Positions 62,807 to 64,000 of a DNA stretch of 64,000 nt are shown here, piece after piece. The position numbers were made by a program, and so were the translations under genes. This DNA comes from an uncultured Dongia sp. (lineage in GTDB: Bacteria; Pseudomonadota; Alphaproteobacteria; Dongiales; Dongiaceae), in assembly GCF_936916975.1 (NCBI RefSeq), contig NZ_CAKZGO010000004.1:853023-917022 (forward strand). Reading direction: 5' to 3'. How positions within the stretch are numbered: position 1 is the first letter of the stretch; each line of letters begins with the position of its first letter. The notes under the pieces are model-generated. The model worked only from the letters and a program-made list of their open reading frames with translations. It ran no database searches and was not told the origin of the DNA.

Positions 62807-64000
62807 ATGACGGCTGAGAGACATGTCATTCTTTATCTGCCCGGGACCATGCGCGCTTTTTTTGACCAATCAATCGACCTGGTTGCACATCATCTTGCCA
62901 ATGCATTGTCGATAAAAGGCAGCAACCAGTATCGGGCTGATGGGCTTGCAGAAACACTGGTGATAAAGCCGGGGATAGAGCTTAAGCGTCGTCGCCTGAG
63001 CGGCACAGCAGACAACACTCAGACGATAGACATCTTGGAGTATGATTACACACCAAGACTTGCTGCTACTCTCAACGATAACGGCGTTCTATCGCAGGTC
63101 TTGCAGTTCTTATGGTTGGCGTTGCGCATGACACCGACCGTTGGCCGGTTGATCTGTCTGCATCTGCCCGCTGGACATACACAGCTAAAGCCGGTCCATC
63201 GTCTATTTGTAGCCTTCATTTATGCCGCCAGCGTCCTTGCACTTGTATCCATCGGATCGCTGGCGTTCTCGCTCATCAAAGGCGGGCTTGGAACTATCCA
63301 GAAGCAGCTCCTGGAGTGCGTGGTGTGTAGGCTGCATTTGCCGGGATTCATGCTGGGCGAACTACCACAACTGTCGCCAAACTTTGCCGATACTGTAATC
63401 ATTCTGGCGGTGCTAGGTGCTGTTTTCACCTTCGTGATTTCTCTCGTGCCCGTGCGGTGGCCACAAAAATTTCTGGGGATTGGCCGTGAATATTTCGGTG
63501 TGACTCGCTATCTTTTGGCCAGAGAAAAGGAAGCGGCGATTACGGCGGAGATTGGCGAAGTCATCAAGTTTATGCAGGCTCAATATCCCAAGGCACAATA
63601 CAACCTGCTGGCATTCAGCATGGGCGCCGTCGTAGCAGCAAATCACTTATTCCCCCGTCAGGCAGATCCTGCACCATCAACGCCACCTTGGCGGCATGTC
63701 ATCATCATGGGGTTCCCCTACATCATCATCACAGCAGCTTTTCGTCGCTATTTTAAGGAACGCCAGATGCCGCGCATGAAATTCGAATGGCACAATATTT
63801 TTCTGACCGATGACATATTGGGATCGCGTCTCAAGTCCCATCTGCCCGAAATGTTCGCCGCATCATCAGGGCGCCTCAATCTCTCAATTGATGAGCAGAG
63901 CGTTGAAGCACAAGCGAAGAAAAATGAAGGTGTGATTAAGCGTCACATGGCCTATTGGGGTGACGATTCAGTCGGCCCAAGCGGGGCCTTTCACGTTTGC
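62807..64000 (+). CDS. Membrane-anchored alpha/beta-hydrolase-like protein (partial, runs off the window)
   Basis: The frame is open for 398 codons with no stop, so the C-terminus lies beyond the window. GGGAGG sits 5 bases before the ATG. The N-terminus VILYLPGTM resembles the first strand and oxyanion loop of alpha/beta hydrolases. Two membrane spans (about 132-155 and 196-215) are inserted, and then YNLLAFSMGAVVAANHLF carries Ser271 at the nucleophile elbow (A-x-S-x-G form). Later parts have HVIIMGFPYIIIT. A lipase, esterase or acyltransferase-like role is possible; no family is certain. Base composition is clearly poorer in GC than most of the window, suggesting transfer. Confidence 0.75.
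   Translation, partial: MTAERHVILYLPGTMRAFFDQSIDLVAHHLANALSIKGSNQYRADGLAETLVIKPGIELKRRRLSGTADNTQTIDILEYDYTPRLAATLNDNGVLSQVLQFLWLALRMTPTVGRLICLHLPAGHTQLKPVHRLFVAFIYAASVLALVSIGSLAFSLIKGGLGTIQKQLLECVVCRLHLPGFMLGELPQLSPNFADTVIILAVLGAVFTFVISLVPVRWPQKFLGIGREYFGVTRYLLAREKEAAITAEIGEVIKFMQAQYPKAQYNLLAFSMGAVVAANHLFPRQADPAPSTPPWRHVIIMGFPYIIITAAFRRYFKERQMPRMKFEWHNIFLTDDILGSRLKSHLPEMFAASSGRLNLSIDEQSVEAQAKKNEGVIKRHMAYWGDDSVGPSGAFHVC

Overview
The window is 64 kb of GC-rich chromosome from an alphaproteobacterium, most likely a free-living member of the Rhodospirillales. The taxonomic call is inference. It rests on mesaconyl-CoA hydratase of the ethylmalonyl-CoA pathway, the sdhCDAB order, a soluble NAD-linked formate dehydrogenase in the order fdsGBACD, a cyanide-insensitive type bd oxidase and PAS_5-type proteins. 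No rRNA, CRISPR array, complete insertion sequence or prophage is visible. One tRNA gene (Ser-GGA) is present.

Layout, left to right. 1-2.1 kb: the tail of an unknown gene, a small promoter-to-terminator unit, asd (lysine/threonine/methionine branch) and an acetyltransferase. 2.1-5.6 kb: a two-gene minus-strand island of unrecognised genes with its own strong promoter, a strong ribosome binding site and an intercistronic hairpin. 5.6-10 kb: pyridoxal kinase, a short-chain dehydrogenase, an unrecognised beta-rich protein and mesaconyl-CoA hydratase, whose ribosome binding site lies in a long hairpin. 10-13.7 kb: sdhCDAB behind a structured leader. 13.7-17.2 kb: a small membrane protein, then a minus-strand unit of histidine phosphatase, pentapeptide-repeat protein and class III cyclase. 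17.4-25 kb: glutamate synthase gltD-gltB followed by a Nudix hydrolase and a serine hydrolase. 25-27.5 kb: uppP, a nitrilase-family amidase and an acetyltransferase.

27.7-34.6 kb is the fdsGBACD formate dehydrogenase operon with a LysR gene behind it. 34.7-37.9 kb is a metallo-hydrolase, a rhodanese-ChrB fusion and ChrA. Then come a proline-rich membrane protein, a catalase, a chemoreceptor carrying a PilZ domain, a second class III cyclase and cioAB (39-47.4 kb). 47.4-57.1 kb holds a lipoprotein, a kinase-like/methyltransferase fusion, msrB, LysR with an aldo/keto reductase, a periplasmic binding protein, ridA and tetR sharing a divergent promoter with three operators, a DUF2239 gene joined to a PD-(D/E)XK-like gene, a lipoprotein and a PAS protein. 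57.3-64 kb: a small integrase-companion-like gene next to tRNA-Ser, lepA, a possible lysozyme-like protein, a lipoprotein, a flavodiiron-like metallo-hydrolase, and a membrane alpha/beta-hydrolase that runs off the window end.

Central metabolism dominates: formate oxidation and succinate oxidation feed a respiratory chain that includes the bd oxidase, mesaconyl-CoA hydratase serves C2/C1 assimilation, and GOGAT supplies glutamate. Catalase, MsrB, RidA, ChrA and the metallo-hydrolases suggest oxidative and sulfur or oxyanion stress. The least explained parts are the 2.1-5.6 kb island, the DUF2239/nuclease-like pair with its palindromic operators, and the membrane hydrolase at the right end. 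A GC-rich inverted repeat family is scattered at 1.5, 14.2 and 43.5 kb. Gene calls rest on reading translated sequences and motifs; no database search was possible.
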